A stretch of 64,000 bases of DNA from Blastococcus colisei. Its GTDB lineage: Bacteria; Actinomycetota; Actinomycetes; Mycobacteriales; Geodermatophilaceae. The stretch's first letter is position 1. Every line of letters begins with the position of its first letter. The notes under the pieces are model-generated. The model did not search any database, had not been told where the DNA came from, and saw only the letters and a program-made list of their open reading frames with translations. The position numbers were made by a program, and so were the translations under genes. The stretch covers positions 620,001 to 684,000 of the forward strand of contig NZ_VFQE01000001.1 of NCBI RefSeq assembly GCF_006717095.1. The letters run 5' to 3'. Positions 7,597-16,671 of this stretch are shown piece by piece.

Positions 7597-8928
7597 GTGC
7601 CCGCTCGCCGCTTCCCGCGCTCCGCCATGCCCCGGCGCGTGGCCACCCTCTCGGTGCACACCAGTCCGCTCGACCAGCCCGGCGCCGGCGACGCGGGCGG
7701 CATGAACGTCTACATCGTCGAGGCCTCCCGCCGGCTGGCCGCGCGCGGCGTCGAGGTCGACATCTTCACCCGAGCGACCTCCAGCGACCTCCCGCCGGTC
7801 GTCGAGATGAGCCCGGGCGTGACGGTCCGTCACGTGAGCGCCGGCCCGTTCGAGGACCTCGGCAAGGAGGAGCTGCCCGCGCAGCTCTGCGCCTTCACGG
7901 CCGCCGTCCTGCGCGAGGAGGCGCAGCACGAGCCGGGCTACTACGACGTCGTCCACTCCCACTACTGGCTCTCGGGGCAGGTCGGCTGGCTGGCCCGCGA
8001 CCGCTGGAGCGTGCCGCTGGTCCACACCGCGCACACCTTGGCCAAGGTCAAGAACGAGGCGCTGGCCGACGGCGACCGGCCCGAGCCGCGCGCCCGCGTG
8101 ATCGGTGAGGAGCAGGTCGTCGCCGAGGCCGACCGGCTGATCGCCAACACCGAGGAGGAGGCCCGCCAGCTGGTCCGCCTCTACGGCGCCGACCCGGCCC
8201 GCACCCTCGTCGTCCCGCCCGGCGTCGATCTCGAGCGGTTCTCTCCGGGCGGCCGGGCTGCGGCCCGCCAGGCGGTCGGCGCCCCTACGGACGCCGTGGT
8301 GCTCCTCTTCGTCGGGCGGATCCAGCCGCTCAAGGCCCCCGACGTCCTCCTGCACGCGGCCGCCCGCCTGCTCGCCGACGAGCCGGCGCTCCGCAGCCGG
8401 CTGCGGGTCCACGTCGTCGGCGCCCCCAGCGGGTCCGGTCTCGAGGCCCCCGAGCAGCTGCACAAGCTCGTCGCGTCGCTCGGCATCGCCGACGTCGTCA
8501 CCTTCTTCCCCCCGCAGCCGCCCGACCGTCTTGCCGAGCACTACCGGGCCGCCGACGTCACCGTCGTCCCCAGCCACAACGAGTCGTTCGGGCTGGTGGC
8601 GCTCGAGGCGCAGGCCTGCGGCACCCCCGTCGTCGCAGCCGCCGTCGGTGGGCTGCGCACCGCCGTCCGGAACGGCATCTCGGGCGTGCTCGTCGACGGG
8701 CACGACCCCCGCGACTACGCCACCGCCGTCCGCGCCGTCCTCGCCCGCCGCGAGCTGCTCGCCGCCGGTGCCCGCAGGCACGCCGGATCGTTCTCCTGGG
8801 ACCGGACGGCCGACGCCCTCGTCGACGCCTACACCTCCGCCGCGGAGGAGATGGGCCGGGCGCCGCAGCAGGTGCGGCGCACCGTCGGCCCGCTCCGCGC
8901 TCTGCCCGGTGTGCAGGTGGCCCGATGA
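7597..8928 (+). CDS. mshA: D-inositol-3-phosphate glycosyltransferase MshA (mycothiol synthesis)
   Basis: 443 residues, GT4-family GT-B fold. MshA joins GlcNAc from UDP-GlcNAc to 1L-inositol-1-phosphate, the first step of mycothiol synthesis. The N-terminal signature [18 protein letters not shown] near residues 25-42 is characteristic of MshA. The C-terminal domain has [15 protein letters not shown] and the nucleotide-sugar E-x7-E motif in [12 protein letters not shown] 7597 is supported by GGGGAGG seven bases upstream; an in-frame ATG at 7627 is the alternative. Its stop overlaps the YbjN start (ATGA). Confidence 0.95.
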   Translation: MPARRFPRSAMPRRVATLSVHTSPLDQPGAGDAGGMNVYIVEASRRLAARGVEVDIFTRATSSDLPPVVEMSPGVTVRHVSAGPFEDLGKEELPAQLCAFTAAVLREEAQHEPGYYDVVHSHYWLSGQVGWLARDRWSVPLVHTAHTLAKVKNEALADGDRPEPRARVIGEEQVVAEADRLIANTEEEARQLVRLYGADPARTLVVPPGVDLERFSPGGRAAARQAVGAPTDAVVLLFVGRIQPLKAPDVLLHAAARLLADEPALRSRLRVHVVGAPSGSGLEAPEQLHKLVASLGIADVVTFFPPQPPDRLAEHYRAADVTVVPSHNESFGLVALEAQACGTPVVAAAVGGLRTAVRNGISGVLVDGHDPRDYATAVRAVLARRELLAAGARRHAGSFSWDRTADALVDAYTSAAEEMGRAPQQVRRTVGPLRALPGVQVAR

Positions 8929-9434
8929 CGGAGCGGATGGTCGCCGACCTCGACGCGGTGATCGAGCAGACCCTGCGGGACGGTGAGCTGGTCCACGAGC
9001 ACCCGGCCCCGGGGAGGTGGCTGATCGACCTCCCCGGGACGAAGAAGCTCAAGACCGTCTGCGGCCTCATCGTCGGTGAGCACGCGCTCCGGGTGGAGGC
9101 CTTCGTCTGCCGCCAGCCCGACGAGAACCGCGAGCAGCTGTGGACCTTCCTGCTGCAGCACAACGCCCGCATGTACGGCGTCGCGTACTCCGTCGACAGC
9201 GTCGGTGACGTCTACCTGACCGGACGCCTCCCGCACGCCGCCGTCACGCCGGACGAGCTCGACCGGATCCTCGGCTCGGTGCTCAGCTACGCCGACGACC
9301 ACTTCAACGCGATGCTCGAGATCGGCTTCGGCACCTCGATCCGCCGCGAGTGGGACTGGCGGGTCAAACGCGGGGAGTCGTTGCGCAATCTCGAGGCATT
9401 CGCCGCGTTCGCGGACCCCACGCGCCGGTCTTGA
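8925..9434 (+). CDS. YbjN-domain protein
   Basis: 169 residues of the YbjN family, a type III secretion chaperone-like fold ([37 protein letters not shown], a C-terminal [19 protein letters not shown]). It has no catalytic motif. The same gene follows mshA in mycobacteria (Rv0487, recalled), so the pairing is conserved. Overlap of ATG 8925 with the mshA stop indicates translational coupling; the next gene also overlaps its stop. The molecular role of the family is unknown. Confidence 0.85.
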   Translation: MTERMVADLDAVIEQTLRDGELVHEHPAPGRWLIDLPGTKKLKTVCGLIVGEHALRVEAFVCRQPDENREQLWTFLLQHNARMYGVAYSVDSVGDVYLTGRLPHAAVTPDELDRILGSVLSYADDHFNAMLEIGFGTSIRREWDWRVKRGESLRNLEAFAAFADPTRRS

Positions 9435-10990
9435 GTTCTCCGGAGGAGCCGCCGCCCGGCTACGCCCGGCGCTGGTGGGTCCTGGCGACCATGACGGTCT
9501 GCCTGCTCGTGGTGATCATGGGGAACACCATCCTCAACGTCGCCCTGCCCACCCTGCAGCGTGACCTCGGCGCGACCCACGGCGAGCTGCAGTGGGCCGT
9601 CGACGGCTACATCCTGGTGTTCGCCGGGCTGCTGTTCTCCTGGGGCGTCGTCGGTGACCGGATCGGCCGGCGCAAGGTCCTGCTCATCGGGCTCACGATC
9701 TTCGCCCTCGGGTCCGTGCTCGCCGCCTTCAGCAGCAGCCCCCTCGAGCTGATCGCCTGGCGCGCGGTCATGGGTGTCGGCGGGGCGGCCGTCCAGCCGA
9801 CGACGCTCGCCGTCATCACCAACGTCTTCCCGCCCCGGGAGCGCGGCCGCGCGATCGGCATCTGGGCCGGGACCGCCGGCATCGCCGTGGCCGGCGGGCC
9901 GCTGGCCGGCGGCGCGGTCCTCGAGCACTACTGGTGGGGCTCGGTGTTCCTCGTCGGCGTCCCGGTCGCGCTGCTCGGCATCGTGGGCGTTCTCGCCGTC
10001 GTGCCGGAGTCGAAGGACCCGTTCCCCGGCCGGCTCGACGTCCCCGGCGTCCTGCTGTCGATCGTGGCCCTGGCCGGCCTCGTCTACGGGATCATCCGCG
10101 GCGGCTCCGGAGCGGGGTGGACGACGCCCGGCGTGCTCGTGCCGCTCGTCGGCGGGGTGGTCCTCCTCGCGCTGTTCGTGTGGCTGCAGCGGCGCTCGAC
10201 GCACCCGGCGCTCGACGTCTCGCTCTTCCGCAACCCCGCCTTCTCGGCCGCGGCCGGCGCGCTCGGGCTGAACTTCTTCGCGCTGCTCGGCGCCACCTTC
10301 TACCTCGTCTACTACCTCCAGGGCGTTCGCGACTACAGCCCGCTGCAGAGCGGTGCGGCGCTGATCCCCGTTGCCCTCGGCATGGCGATGATGGCGCCGC
10401 GCAGCTCGGGGCTGGCCGAGCGGCACGGGGCCAAGGCGGTGTGCGCCACCGGGTTCCTGCTGATCGCGCTCTCCTTCGTCGGCATCCAGTTGCTCGACCT
10501 CACCTCGCCGGTGTGGCTGCTCCTGCTCGTGCTCTCGGTGCAGGGCGTCGGCATGGGCGCGGTGATGGCCCCGGCCACCGAATCGATCATGTCGGTCGTA
10601 CCGCGGGAGAAGGCCGGCGCCGGCGCGGCGGTCAACAACTCCGTCCGCCAGGTCGGCGGCGCCCTCGGCGTAGCGATCCTCGGCTCGGTCCTCGCCGCCT
10701 CCTACTCGGCACACCTCGGCAGCACCGTCGACGCGCTCCCGGCCGGGGCCCGAGCCGAGGCCAGCCAGTCCATCGTCGCCACCCTGGAAGCCGTCCGGGA
10801 GGTCCGGAACGGTGGGGACGGCGACGCCGCCCGGGCGGTGGCCGACGTCGCGGGACCCGCCCGCGAGGCGTTCGTGGCCGCCATGCACGTCACCGCGGTG
10901 TTCACCGCCGTCGCCGCCCTGGTCGCGGCGGCCGTCGTCCTCCGCTGGCTGCCCGGCCGCCGCGGGGGCGAGGCATCCGTCACGGACTGA
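9431..10990 (+). CDS. DHA2-type major facilitator superfamily efflux transporter
   Basis: 519 residues with about 14 hydrophobic segments, the drug:H+ antiporter-2 layout. Seen motifs: NVALPTLQRDL in TM1, motif A GDRIGRRKVLLIGL after TM2, and GIWAGTAGIAVAGGPLAGG in TM5 (motif C). TTG 9431 overlaps the YbjN stop (TTGA) and starts just before the conserved GYARRWWVLATM; upstream frame lies inside YbjN and is non-conserved. It occupies the place of the LysE-type exporter (Rv0488) in mycobacteria, so it is a local replacement. Substrate unknown. Confidence 0.88.
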   Translation: MSSPEEPPPGYARRWWVLATMTVCLLVVIMGNTILNVALPTLQRDLGATHGELQWAVDGYILVFAGLLFSWGVVGDRIGRRKVLLIGLTIFALGSVLAAFSSSPLELIAWRAVMGVGGAAVQPTTLAVITNVFPPRERGRAIGIWAGTAGIAVAGGPLAGGAVLEHYWWGSVFLVGVPVALLGIVGVLAVVPESKDPFPGRLDVPGVLLSIVALAGLVYGIIRGGSGAGWTTPGVLVPLVGGVVLLALFVWLQRRSTHPALDVSLFRNPAFSAAAGALGLNFFALLGATFYLVYYLQGVRDYSPLQSGAALIPVALGMAMMAPRSSGLAERHGAKAVCATGFLLIALSFVGIQLLDLTSPVWLLLLVLSVQGVGMGAVMAPATESIMSVVPREKAGAGAAVNNSVRQVGGALGVAILGSVLAASYSAHLGSTVDALPAGARAEASQSIVATLEAVREVRNGGDGDAARAVADVAGPAREAFVAAMHVTAVFTAVAALVAAAVVLRWLPGRRGGEASVTD

Positions 10991-11152
10991 CGCTGAGCGC
11001 CCGATCACGGCTGACGCTCATGGCCACGCACGCCGAGAAAGCAGCTCGTCCGCGCCGGCGGGATCATCGCCGGCGCCGTGGCGAGCTCCGGGCGGCAGTG
11101 GCCGTCCCCGCCTGAGGAGCAGGGACGCTGCCCCGCCGATAGCGTGGCGGCG

Positions 11153-11455
11153 ATGCCGGACAGCAGGCCCGCGCTGGAGCGCCGCGCACGGGTGCTCATC
11201 GGGGTGGTGGCCGCCTCCGCGCTGGTCTATCCGCTGCTGGTCAGCGCCGTCCAGCTGGTCGTCGCTCAGCTCTTCGTCGTCGACGTGGGGGCGATCGTGC
11301 TGTGGCTCGCGGTCGGCGTGGCCTGCAGCGTGGCCCTCGTCGCCGCCGCCCGGTGGGGCGCCGCGCGGCGGGTGCGCAGCCCGTGGCTGCTGCTCGGCCT
11401 GGTGCCCCCGCTCCTGTTCGAGCTCTGGCTGGTCTGGCCCCGACTCGCGTCTTGA
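11153..11455 (+). CDS. Small three-helix membrane protein, unknown
   Basis: 100 residues. After a basic start ([14 protein letters not shown]) there are three predicted membrane helices: [39 protein letters not shown], and [21 protein letters not shown] 11153 lies seven bases after TAGCGT (11140-11145), the leaderless pattern used nearby, which supports both the gene and its start. No family recognised. It precedes gpmA by 23 bases, so the two may be read together. Confidence 0.7.
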   Translation: MPDSRPALERRARVLIGVVAASALVYPLLVSAVQLVVAQLFVVDVGAIVLWLAVGVACSVALVAAARWGAARRVRSPWLLLGLVPPLLFELWLVWPRLAS

Positions 11456-11478
11456 GGGCGGTCCGGCAGGATGGCGGC

Positions 11479-12228
11479 GTGACTGGAACTCTGGTGCTGC
11501 TCCGCCACGGTGAGAGCGAGTGGAACAAGGCCAACCTCTTCACCGGCTGGGTGGACGTGCCCCTGACGGAGAAGGGCCGGGAGGAAGCCGCGCGAGGCGG
11601 TCACCTGCTGGTCGAGCACGGCCTGCTGCCCGATGTCTCGCACACCTCGCTGCTACGGCGGGCGATCATGACCGCCGAGCTGGCGCTGCACGAGGCCGAC
11701 CGGCAGTGGATACCGGTCAAGCGGTCGTGGCGGCTCAACGAGCGGCACTACGGCGCGCTGCAGGGCAAGGACAAGGCCGCCACCCTCGCCGAGTTCGGCG
11801 AGGAGCAGTTCATGACCTGGCGCCGGTCCTACGACACCCCGCCGCCCCCGATCGACCCCAGCAGCGAGTTCAGCCAGGACGGCGACGCCCGCTACTCGTT
11901 CCTGCCGCCGGAGGCCCGGCCGACGACCGAGTGCCTCAAGGACGTCGTCGTCCGGATGCTGCCCTACTGGTACGACGCGATCGTCCCCGACCTACGGCTG
12001 GGCCAGACGGTGCTGGTCGCCGCCCACGGCAACAGCCTCCGCGCGCTGGTCAAGCACCTCGACGACATGGGCGACGACGAGGTGGTCGGGCTGAACATCC
12101 CGACCGGCGTCCCGCTGCGCTACGACCTCGACGACGACCTGCGCCCGGTGAAGCCCGGTGGCGAGTACCTCGACCCCGACGCCGCCGCAGCGGCCATCGA
12201 GGCCGTCAAGAACCAGGGCAAGAAGTAG
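11479..12228 (+). CDS. gpmA: 2,3-bisphosphoglycerate-dependent phosphoglycerate mutase
   Basis: 249 residues, full length for dPGM. It interconverts 3- and 2-phosphoglycerate in glycolysis through a phosphohistidine. Seen: [10 protein letters not shown] with catalytic H10, [25 protein letters not shown], and the second histidine in [18 protein letters not shown] 11479 is preceded at close range by CAGGAT, a weak leaderless -10, and has no clear ribosome site. In mycobacteria gpm1 sits in the same place just before senX3-regX3. The gene is followed by a convergent gap holding a 50-bp repeat. Confidence 0.96.
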   Translation: MTGTLVLLRHGESEWNKANLFTGWVDVPLTEKGREEAARGGHLLVEHGLLPDVSHTSLLRRAIMTAELALHEADRQWIPVKRSWRLNERHYGALQGKDKAATLAEFGEEQFMTWRRSYDTPPPPIDPSSEFSQDGDARYSFLPPEARPTTECLKDVVVRMLPYWYDAIVPDLRLGQTVLVAAHGNSLRALVKHLDDMGDDEVVGLNIPTGVPLRYDLDDDLRPVKPGGEYLDPDAAAAAIEAVKNQGKK

Positions 12229-12299
12229 GAGTTGTCGCGCCGAGTGGGCCCCGGAGGTGCCCGGAGGGGTCCGCGCAGGCGCGACGCAGTTGCTCAGCT

Positions 12300-12349
12300 C
12301 AGCAGGGGAACGGCTCGTGGCCGCGGTGCGGTCCGGAGGACCGCAATGT
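12300..12349. repeat. 50-bp intergenic repeat with hairpin, copy 1
   Basis: Matches 24655-24704 at 47 of 50 positions. It contains a perfect hairpin: GCGGTCC (12328-12334), loop GGA, GGACCGC (12338-12344). Both copies lie between convergent genes and end at or near the minus-strand stop codon; here the last base belongs to the phoU stop. No T-run follows. A transcription-stopping or RNA-stabilising role is plausible but unproven. Confidence 0.8.
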
Positions 12350-13011
12350 CATGGCTGCGAGACTTCGGGCACGTGGCGTTCGCCCGTCACCAGGTAGACC
12401 ACCCGGCGGGCGACGCCGACGGCGTGGTCGCCGAAGCGCTCGTAGTAGCGGCCGAGCAGGGTGATGTCGATGGCCGTCTCGACGCCGTAGGGCCAGTCGT
12501 CGGAGAGCAGCTGACGGAACAGTCCCCGGTGCAGGCGGTCCATCGCGTCGTCGTCGGTCTCCAGCTCGCGCGCCGCCTCGACGTTGCGAGTGGCGATCAC
12601 GGTGCCGGCCTTGGCCACCAGCATCTCCGCGACGTGCCCGGCCTCGAGGAACGCCGGCCGCACCTCCTGCGGGACGGCGTGGTCGGGGAAGCGCATCCGG
12701 GCCACCTTCGCGATGTGCTCGGCCAGGTCGCCCATCCGCTCGAGGTCGCTGGCGATGCGGGTCGCGGTGACGATCGAGCGCAGGTCGGTGGCCACCGGCT
12801 GCTGCCGCGCCAGCAGGGTGAAGCAGCGCTGGTCGATGCTCTCCCGGGTGGCGTCGATCTGCTCGTCCCCGGCGATGACGAGGTCGGCGAGCGCGACGTC
12901 CGCGTCCAGCAGGGCTGTCGTGGCCGTGCTCATCTGCGAGCCGACCGTGTTGGCCATCTCGACCAGGCAGCTCCGGATGTCCTCGAGCTCCTCGACGTAG
13001 CTCTCGCGCAT
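12349..13011 (-). CDS. phoU: Phosphate-transport/signalling regulator PhoU
   Basis: 220 residues: two three-helix PhoU repeats. The metal-binding-type signatures are present (TATRIASDLERMGDLAEHIA and LGRYYERFGDHAVGVARR). PhoU links Pst transporter status to the histidine kinase and dampens Pho regulon activation. ATG 13011 has GGGAGGA nine bases upstream. It is divergent from senX3-regX3, and the 170-base gap contains a PHO-box-like array. This phoU-sensor-regulator layout is also known from Streptomyces (phoU/phoRP), while M. tuberculosis has phoU elsewhere (recalled). Confidence 0.94.
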   Translation of the reverse strand: MRESYVEELEDIRSCLVEMANTVGSQMSTATTALLDADVALADLVIAGDEQIDATRESIDQRCFTLLARQQPVATDLRSIVTATRIASDLERMGDLAEHIAKVARMRFPDHAVPQEVRPAFLEAGHVAEMLVAKAGTVIATRNVEAARELETDDDAMDRLHRGLFRQLLSDDWPYGVETAIDITLLGRYYERFGDHAVGVARRVVYLVTGERHVPEVSQP

Positions 13012-13081
13012 GTCTGTCGTCCTCCCGTTGACCGTTGTATCCGAGGGTAGGACTCGCCGCGAGTCTCCATCCGCGCCGCCT

Positions 13082-13114
13082 GGTGAACGGCTGCCCACAC
13101 CCAGGTGAACACTG
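13082..13114 (-). promoter_or_regulatory. PHO-box-like 11-bp direct repeats between phoU and senX3
   Basis: On the minus strand, GTTCACC occurs at 13110-13104 and again at 13088-13082, 22 bases apart, with a degenerate unit between them. The resulting 11-base periodicity is that of Streptomyces PHO boxes (GTTCACC plus four bases). The array lies upstream of a possible phoU -10 (TACCCT, 13049-13044), at about -45 to -77 from the implied start. It is oriented toward phoU. Confidence 0.6.
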
Positions 13115-13181
13115 ACCCGTACGAGCGGGTGATCACCCCGGAATCGGCCTGCCGGGCCGCGGACGGACCTAGCATCGGGTC

Positions 13182-14390
13182 GTGAGTCCGCTGGTCGCCC
13201 TGGTGGTCGGCCTCGTCCTGGGCGGGGTCGCGGTCGCCGCCGTCATCCTGAGTCGCCGCCGCACCTTCGACGGCCCGGCCCCCGACGACGTCGGCGGCCT
13301 GCCCGAGGCGGCCTTTGCCCGCCGGTTGCTGGACCTCATGGACCCCGCGGTCGTCCTGGTGGACGTCGACGACGCCATCCTGCTGGCCAACCCCTCCGCC
13401 CGCGCGCTGGGCATCGTGCGGGGGAGCCGGCTGCTCGTGCCCGAACTGCTCGGCCTGGTACAGGCCGTGCGCGCCGGAGGCAGCCGCCGGGCCGACGTCC
13501 GCCTGCCCGGTGACCTCGTCGGCTCCGGCCCCCGGCTCATGGGCGTGCACGGGGTCCGGCTGCACAGCGGGACGGCGCCCCTGCCCGGCCCGGTCGCCCT
13601 GGTGCTCCAGGACGTCACCGAGACGCGGCGCACGGAGGCGGTCCGCCGGGACTTCGTGGCCAACGTCGGGCACGAGCTGAAGACGCCGGTCGGCGCCCTC
13701 GCTCTGCTGGCGGAGGCCATCGAGCAGGCCGCCGACGACCCGGAGGCCGTGCAGCGCTTCGCGGGCCGCATCGCCCGCGAGTCCGATCGGCTGGCCCGGC
13801 TGGTGCGCGAGCTCATCGACCTGTCCCGGCTGCAGGGTGGCGAGCCACTGCCGGAGCTGCTGCCCGTCGAGGTCGACGACGTGATCGCGGAGGCGGTCGA
13901 CCGGACCCGCACCGCAGCCAAGGCGAAGGACCTCGAGATCGCCGTCGGCGGGCATGCCGGCCTCGTCGTCCGCGGCGTGGAGAGCCAGCTGGTGACGGCC
14001 GTGACCAACCTGCTGGCCAACGCCGTGGCCTACAGCGAGGGGGAGAACCGCATCGCCGTAGCGGCGCGGGCGCGGTCCGGGTTCGCCGAGATCGCGGTGA
14101 CCGACAGCGGCGTCGGCATCCCGCGCAAGGACCGGCAGCGGGTCTTCGAGCGCTTCTACCGGGTCGACCAGTCCCGGGCCAGCAGCACCGGGGGCACCGG
14201 CCTGGGCCTGGCGATCGTCAAGCACGTCGCGAGCAACCACGGCGGATCGGTCGCCGTGTGGAGCGAGGAGGGGCTCGGCTCCACGTTCACCCTGCGGATC
14301 CCGCTGGCGGCCGGAGCGACGGAGCCGCTCGACGCCCACCCCCCGAAGCCTGCTGCGCCCGTCGAGAAGATGGAGATCGAACGTTCATGA
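13182..14390 (+). CDS. senX3: Phosphate-sensing histidine kinase, SenX3/PhoR type
   Basis: 402 residues. One N-terminal membrane helix (PLVALVVGLVLGGVAVAAVIL), a PAS-like region around residues 45-145 (PAVVLVDVDDAILLANPSA), a HisKA domain with phospho-accepting H164 in NVGHELKTP, and an HATPase domain (NLLANAVAYS, TDSGVGIP, GTGLGLAIVKH). There is no large extracellular domain, so signal input is probably through PhoU and the Pst system. GTG 13182 follows TAGCAT (13170-13175) by six bases (leaderless). Its stop overlaps the regX3 start (ATGA). The symbol follows mycobacterial usage. Confidence 0.93.
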   Translation: MSPLVALVVGLVLGGVAVAAVILSRRRTFDGPAPDDVGGLPEAAFARRLLDLMDPAVVLVDVDDAILLANPSARALGIVRGSRLLVPELLGLVQAVRAGGSRRADVRLPGDLVGSGPRLMGVHGVRLHSGTAPLPGPVALVLQDVTETRRTEAVRRDFVANVGHELKTPVGALALLAEAIEQAADDPEAVQRFAGRIARESDRLARLVRELIDLSRLQGGEPLPELLPVEVDDVIAEAVDRTRTAAKAKDLEIAVGGHAGLVVRGVESQLVTAVTNLLANAVAYSEGENRIAVAARARSGFAEIAVTDSGVGIPRKDRQRVFERFYRVDQSRASSTGGTGLGLAIVKHVASNHGGSVAVWSEEGLGSTFTLRIPLAAGATEPLDAHPPKPAAPVEKMEIERS

Positions 14391-15073
14391 CCCGTGTACT
14401 CGTCGTCGAGGACGAGGAGTCCTTCTCCGACGCGCTGTCCTACATGCTGCGCCGCGAGGGGTACGACGCCGTCGTGGCCGCCAACGGCCCGGACGCGCTG
14501 GCGGAGTTCGACCGGGCGGGCGCCGACATCGTCCTCCTCGACCTCATGCTGCCCGGCCTGCCCGGCACCGAGGTCTGCCGTGCGCTGCGCAGCCGCAGCA
14601 ACGTCCCCATCATCATGCTGACGGCCAAGGACGGCGAGATCGACAAGGTCGTCGGCCTGGAGCTCGGTGCCGACGACTACGTGACCAAGCCCTACTCGGC
14701 GCGCGAGCTCGTCGCCCGCATCCGGGCCGTGCTGCGCCGGCGTGGGGAGGCGGCCGAGGCGCCGTCCGCCGACGGCGTGCTCGAGGCCGGACCGGTGCGG
14801 ATGGATGTCGAGCGGCACGTCGTCGCGGTGGACGGCGAGCAGGTCTCCCTGCCGCTCAAGGAGTTCGACCTGCTGGAGTACCTGCTCCGCAACGCCGGAC
14901 GCGTCCTGACCCGCGGCCAGCTCATCGACCGGGTCTGGGGTTCGGACTACGTGGGTGACACCAAGACCCTGGACGTCCACGTGAAGCGGTTGCGGGCCAA
15001 GGTCGAGCCCGACCCGGCGAATCCCAAGTACCTGCTGACCGTGCGCGGGCTCGGGTACAAGCTCGAGGCCTGA
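14387..15073 (+). CDS. regX3: Response regulator, RegX3/PhoP type
   Basis: 228 residues: a receiver domain with acidic pocket D9/E10, phospho-accepting D52 (LLDLMLPG) and K101 (VTKPYS), then an OmpR/PhoB winged helix (LKEFDLLEYLLRNAGRVLTR, TLDVHVKRLRAKVE, TVRGLGYKLE). It is the partner of SenX3 and the expected binder of the upstream PHO-box array, activating phosphate-starvation genes. Translationally coupled to senX3 by ATGA. It ends three bases before the convergent DUF3072 gene. Confidence 0.95.
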   Translation: MTRVLVVEDEESFSDALSYMLRREGYDAVVAANGPDALAEFDRAGADIVLLDLMLPGLPGTEVCRALRSRSNVPIIMLTAKDGEIDKVVGLELGADDYVTKPYSARELVARIRAVLRRRGEAAEAPSADGVLEAGPVRMDVERHVVAVDGEQVSLPLKEFDLLEYLLRNAGRVLTRGQLIDRVWGSDYVGDTKTLDVHVKRLRAKVEPDPANPKYLLTVRGLGYKLEA

Positions 15074-15076
15074 GGT

Positions 15077-15292
15077 TCAGCCGTTCTTCAGCTCGTCGAT
15101 CTTCTCCGACGCCTTGGCCTTGGTGAGGTTCTCGGGGACGTCCTCGTCCGACTGGCGGGCGAGCGTCTCCAGGTAGCTCTTCTGGGCGCCGGTGGCCGGC
15201 TCGTCGCCGGTGACCCAGTCGGCCGGGTCCTTCTCCGGCGACGCGGCCGGCTGGGTCGTCGTGTCCGGTGTGCTCGCGTTCGATTCGCTCAT
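15077..15292 (-). CDS. DUF3072-family small protein
   Basis: 71 residues: a hydrophilic Thr/Ser/Pro-rich N-terminus, then the DUF3072 core DWVTGDEPATGAQKSYLETL and LTKAKASEKIDELKNG at the C-terminus. The core resembles a short SAP-like or helix-turn-helix segment and is common in actinobacteria. Function unknown. Gene end abuts regX3 (convergent, three bases). Confidence 0.8.
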   Translation of the reverse strand: MSESNASTPDTTTQPAASPEKDPADWVTGDEPATGAQKSYLETLARQSDEDVPENLTKAKASEKIDELKNG

Positions 15293-15302
15293 GTGTTCGA
15301 TG

Positions 15303-15500
15303 CTAGGCCGGGACGGGGATCCGCGCCTCCCGGGCGGGGGCGGCCGCGAGCTTCCGGCCGGTCCGGTAGACGTGCACGCTCCCGCAGGCCGGGCACTCCA
15401 CGTGCAGCGCGATGTGCGTCGGGTGGTTGGTGACCGATCGGATCCGCCGGTCGGCGACCAGCTCGTCGGTCCGGGTCGCGGGGCAGGTGATCAGCAACAT
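15303..15500 (-). CDS. Small zinc-ribbon-like protein, unknown
   Basis: 65 residues from ATG 15500. Cysteines at positions 6, 36 and 39 (ITCPATRTDEL and HVECPACGSVHVYRTGR) suggest a half zinc ribbon, with a histidine as possible fourth ligand. It ends ten bases before the start of the DUF3072 gene, so the two may form a unit. It is divergent from the GlxA-type regulator. No function can be assigned. Confidence 0.6.
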   Translation of the reverse strand: MLLITCPATRTDELVADRRIRSVTNHPTHIALHVECPACGSVHVYRTGRKLAAAPAREARIPVPA

Positions 15501-15582
15501 GAGCAGAAGAGTGCGCGCGACCGCGGCCAGGGACGAGTGGCAGGAGTGACCGCTATCGCAGGTTTTCTGCCATAGTGTCCGC

Positions 15583-16671
15583 ATGACCGTTCCGGACCGT
15601 CCACTGGTCGTCTCGTGCGTCGTCACCGACGGCCTCGTCGGCAGCTTCGGCATGGGCGTGGCCTGCGAGATCTTCGGCTACGACCGCCGCGCCCTGGGGC
15701 TGCCGCGCTTCGATTTCGCCCTCGTCACGGAGCGGCCCGGGGTCGTCCGCACCGACCTCGGCATCCCGATCACCGTCGAGCACGGCCTCGATCGGCTGGC
15801 GGATTCGGACATCATCACGATCACCGCCTGGGAGCTGTTCACCCGTGAACCGACGCCCGCGCTCGTCGAGGCCTTCCGCGAGGCGCACGCCCGGGGCGCG
15901 GTGATCGTCAGCCAGTGCACCGGGGCCTTCGTGCTGGGCGCGACGGGCCTCCTCGACGGGCAGCGGGCGACCACGCACTGGAAGTACGCCGGCGAGTTCG
16001 CGGCGCGCTTCCCGGCGATCGAGGTCGACCCTTCCGTCCTGTACGTCGACAACGGACAGCTCATCACCGGCGCGGGGACGGCCGCCGGGGTCGACGCCCT
16101 GCTGCACCTCGTGCGCAGGGAGTGGGGAGCCGCGGCCGCCAACGCGCTGGCCCGCGAGATGGTCGTGCCGCCACACCGGGACGGCGGGCAGGCGCAGTTC
16201 ATCGACGCGCCCGTGCCCGCCTGCGAGGACGACCTGCTCGGCGCCGTCCTCGAGTGGGCCACCGGTCACCTGGCCGAGGAGATCAGCGTGGAGCTGCTCG
16301 CCCGGCGAGCGCTGATGAGCCCCCGCAGCTTCGCCCGGCGGTTCAAGGCGACGACCGGGACGACTCCGCACGCCTGGCTGCTCGGCCGGCGGCTGGCCGC
16401 CGCCGAGTCGCTGCTCGAGGAGACGGACGCGCCGGTCGAGGAGATCGCCCGGCTGGTCGGCTTCGGCACCGCGGCCGGCCTGCGAGAGCAGTTCCAGCGC
16501 CGTCGCGGCGTCTCACCACGCGCCTACCGGCAGACCTTCCGGGCGGCCGGCACGGCCCCCGCGTCAGCCGCCGGTACGGCGCCGGTGCAGCTCCACCGGC
16601 ACCGGCCGGGGGCTGGCGGGATGGGGAGCGACCAGCCCCTGGTCGAGGCGGAGCTCGGCCAGCCTGCGTAG
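15583..16671 (+). CDS. GlxA-type AraC family regulator with DJ-1/PfpI domain
   Basis: 362 residues. An N-terminal class I glutamine-amidotransferase-like (DJ-1/PfpI) domain, residues about 8-175, has the nucleophile-elbow segment [17 protein letters not shown]. Two AraC helix-turn-helix motifs follow ([20 protein letters not shown] and [20 protein letters not shown]). Family members regulate catabolic genes. A -10-like element (CATAGT or TAGTGT, 15571-15578) lies four to six bases before ATG 15583. The last 36 residues are non-conserved and overlap the end of the convergent gene by 108 bases. Confidence 0.88.
   Translation: MTVPDRPLVVSCVVTDGLVGSFGMGVACEIFGYDRRALGLPRFDFALVTERPGVVRTDLGIPITVEHGLDRLADSDIITITAWELFTREPTPALVEAFREAHARGAVIVSQCTGAFVLGATGLLDGQRATTHWKYAGEFAARFPAIEVDPSVLYVDNGQLITGAGTAAGVDALLHLVRREWGAAAANALAREMVVPPHRDGGQAQFIDAPVPACEDDLLGAVLEWATGHLAEEISVELLARRALMSPRSFARRFKATTGTTPHAWLLGRRLAAAESLLEETDAPVEEIARLVGFGTAAGLREQFQRRRGVSPRAYRQTFRAAGTAPASAAGTAPVQLHRHRPGAGGMGSDQPLVEAELGQPA

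Noticed and set aside
11020-11115. 31-codon plus-strand ORF (MATHAEKAARPRR...) between the MFS gene and the small membrane protein
   Set aside because: No -10 at leaderless distance and no ribosome site; very Arg-rich as expected from random GC-rich frames.
10991-11152. Terminator after the MFS gene
   Set aside because: No stable hairpin with a T-run was seen in this gap.
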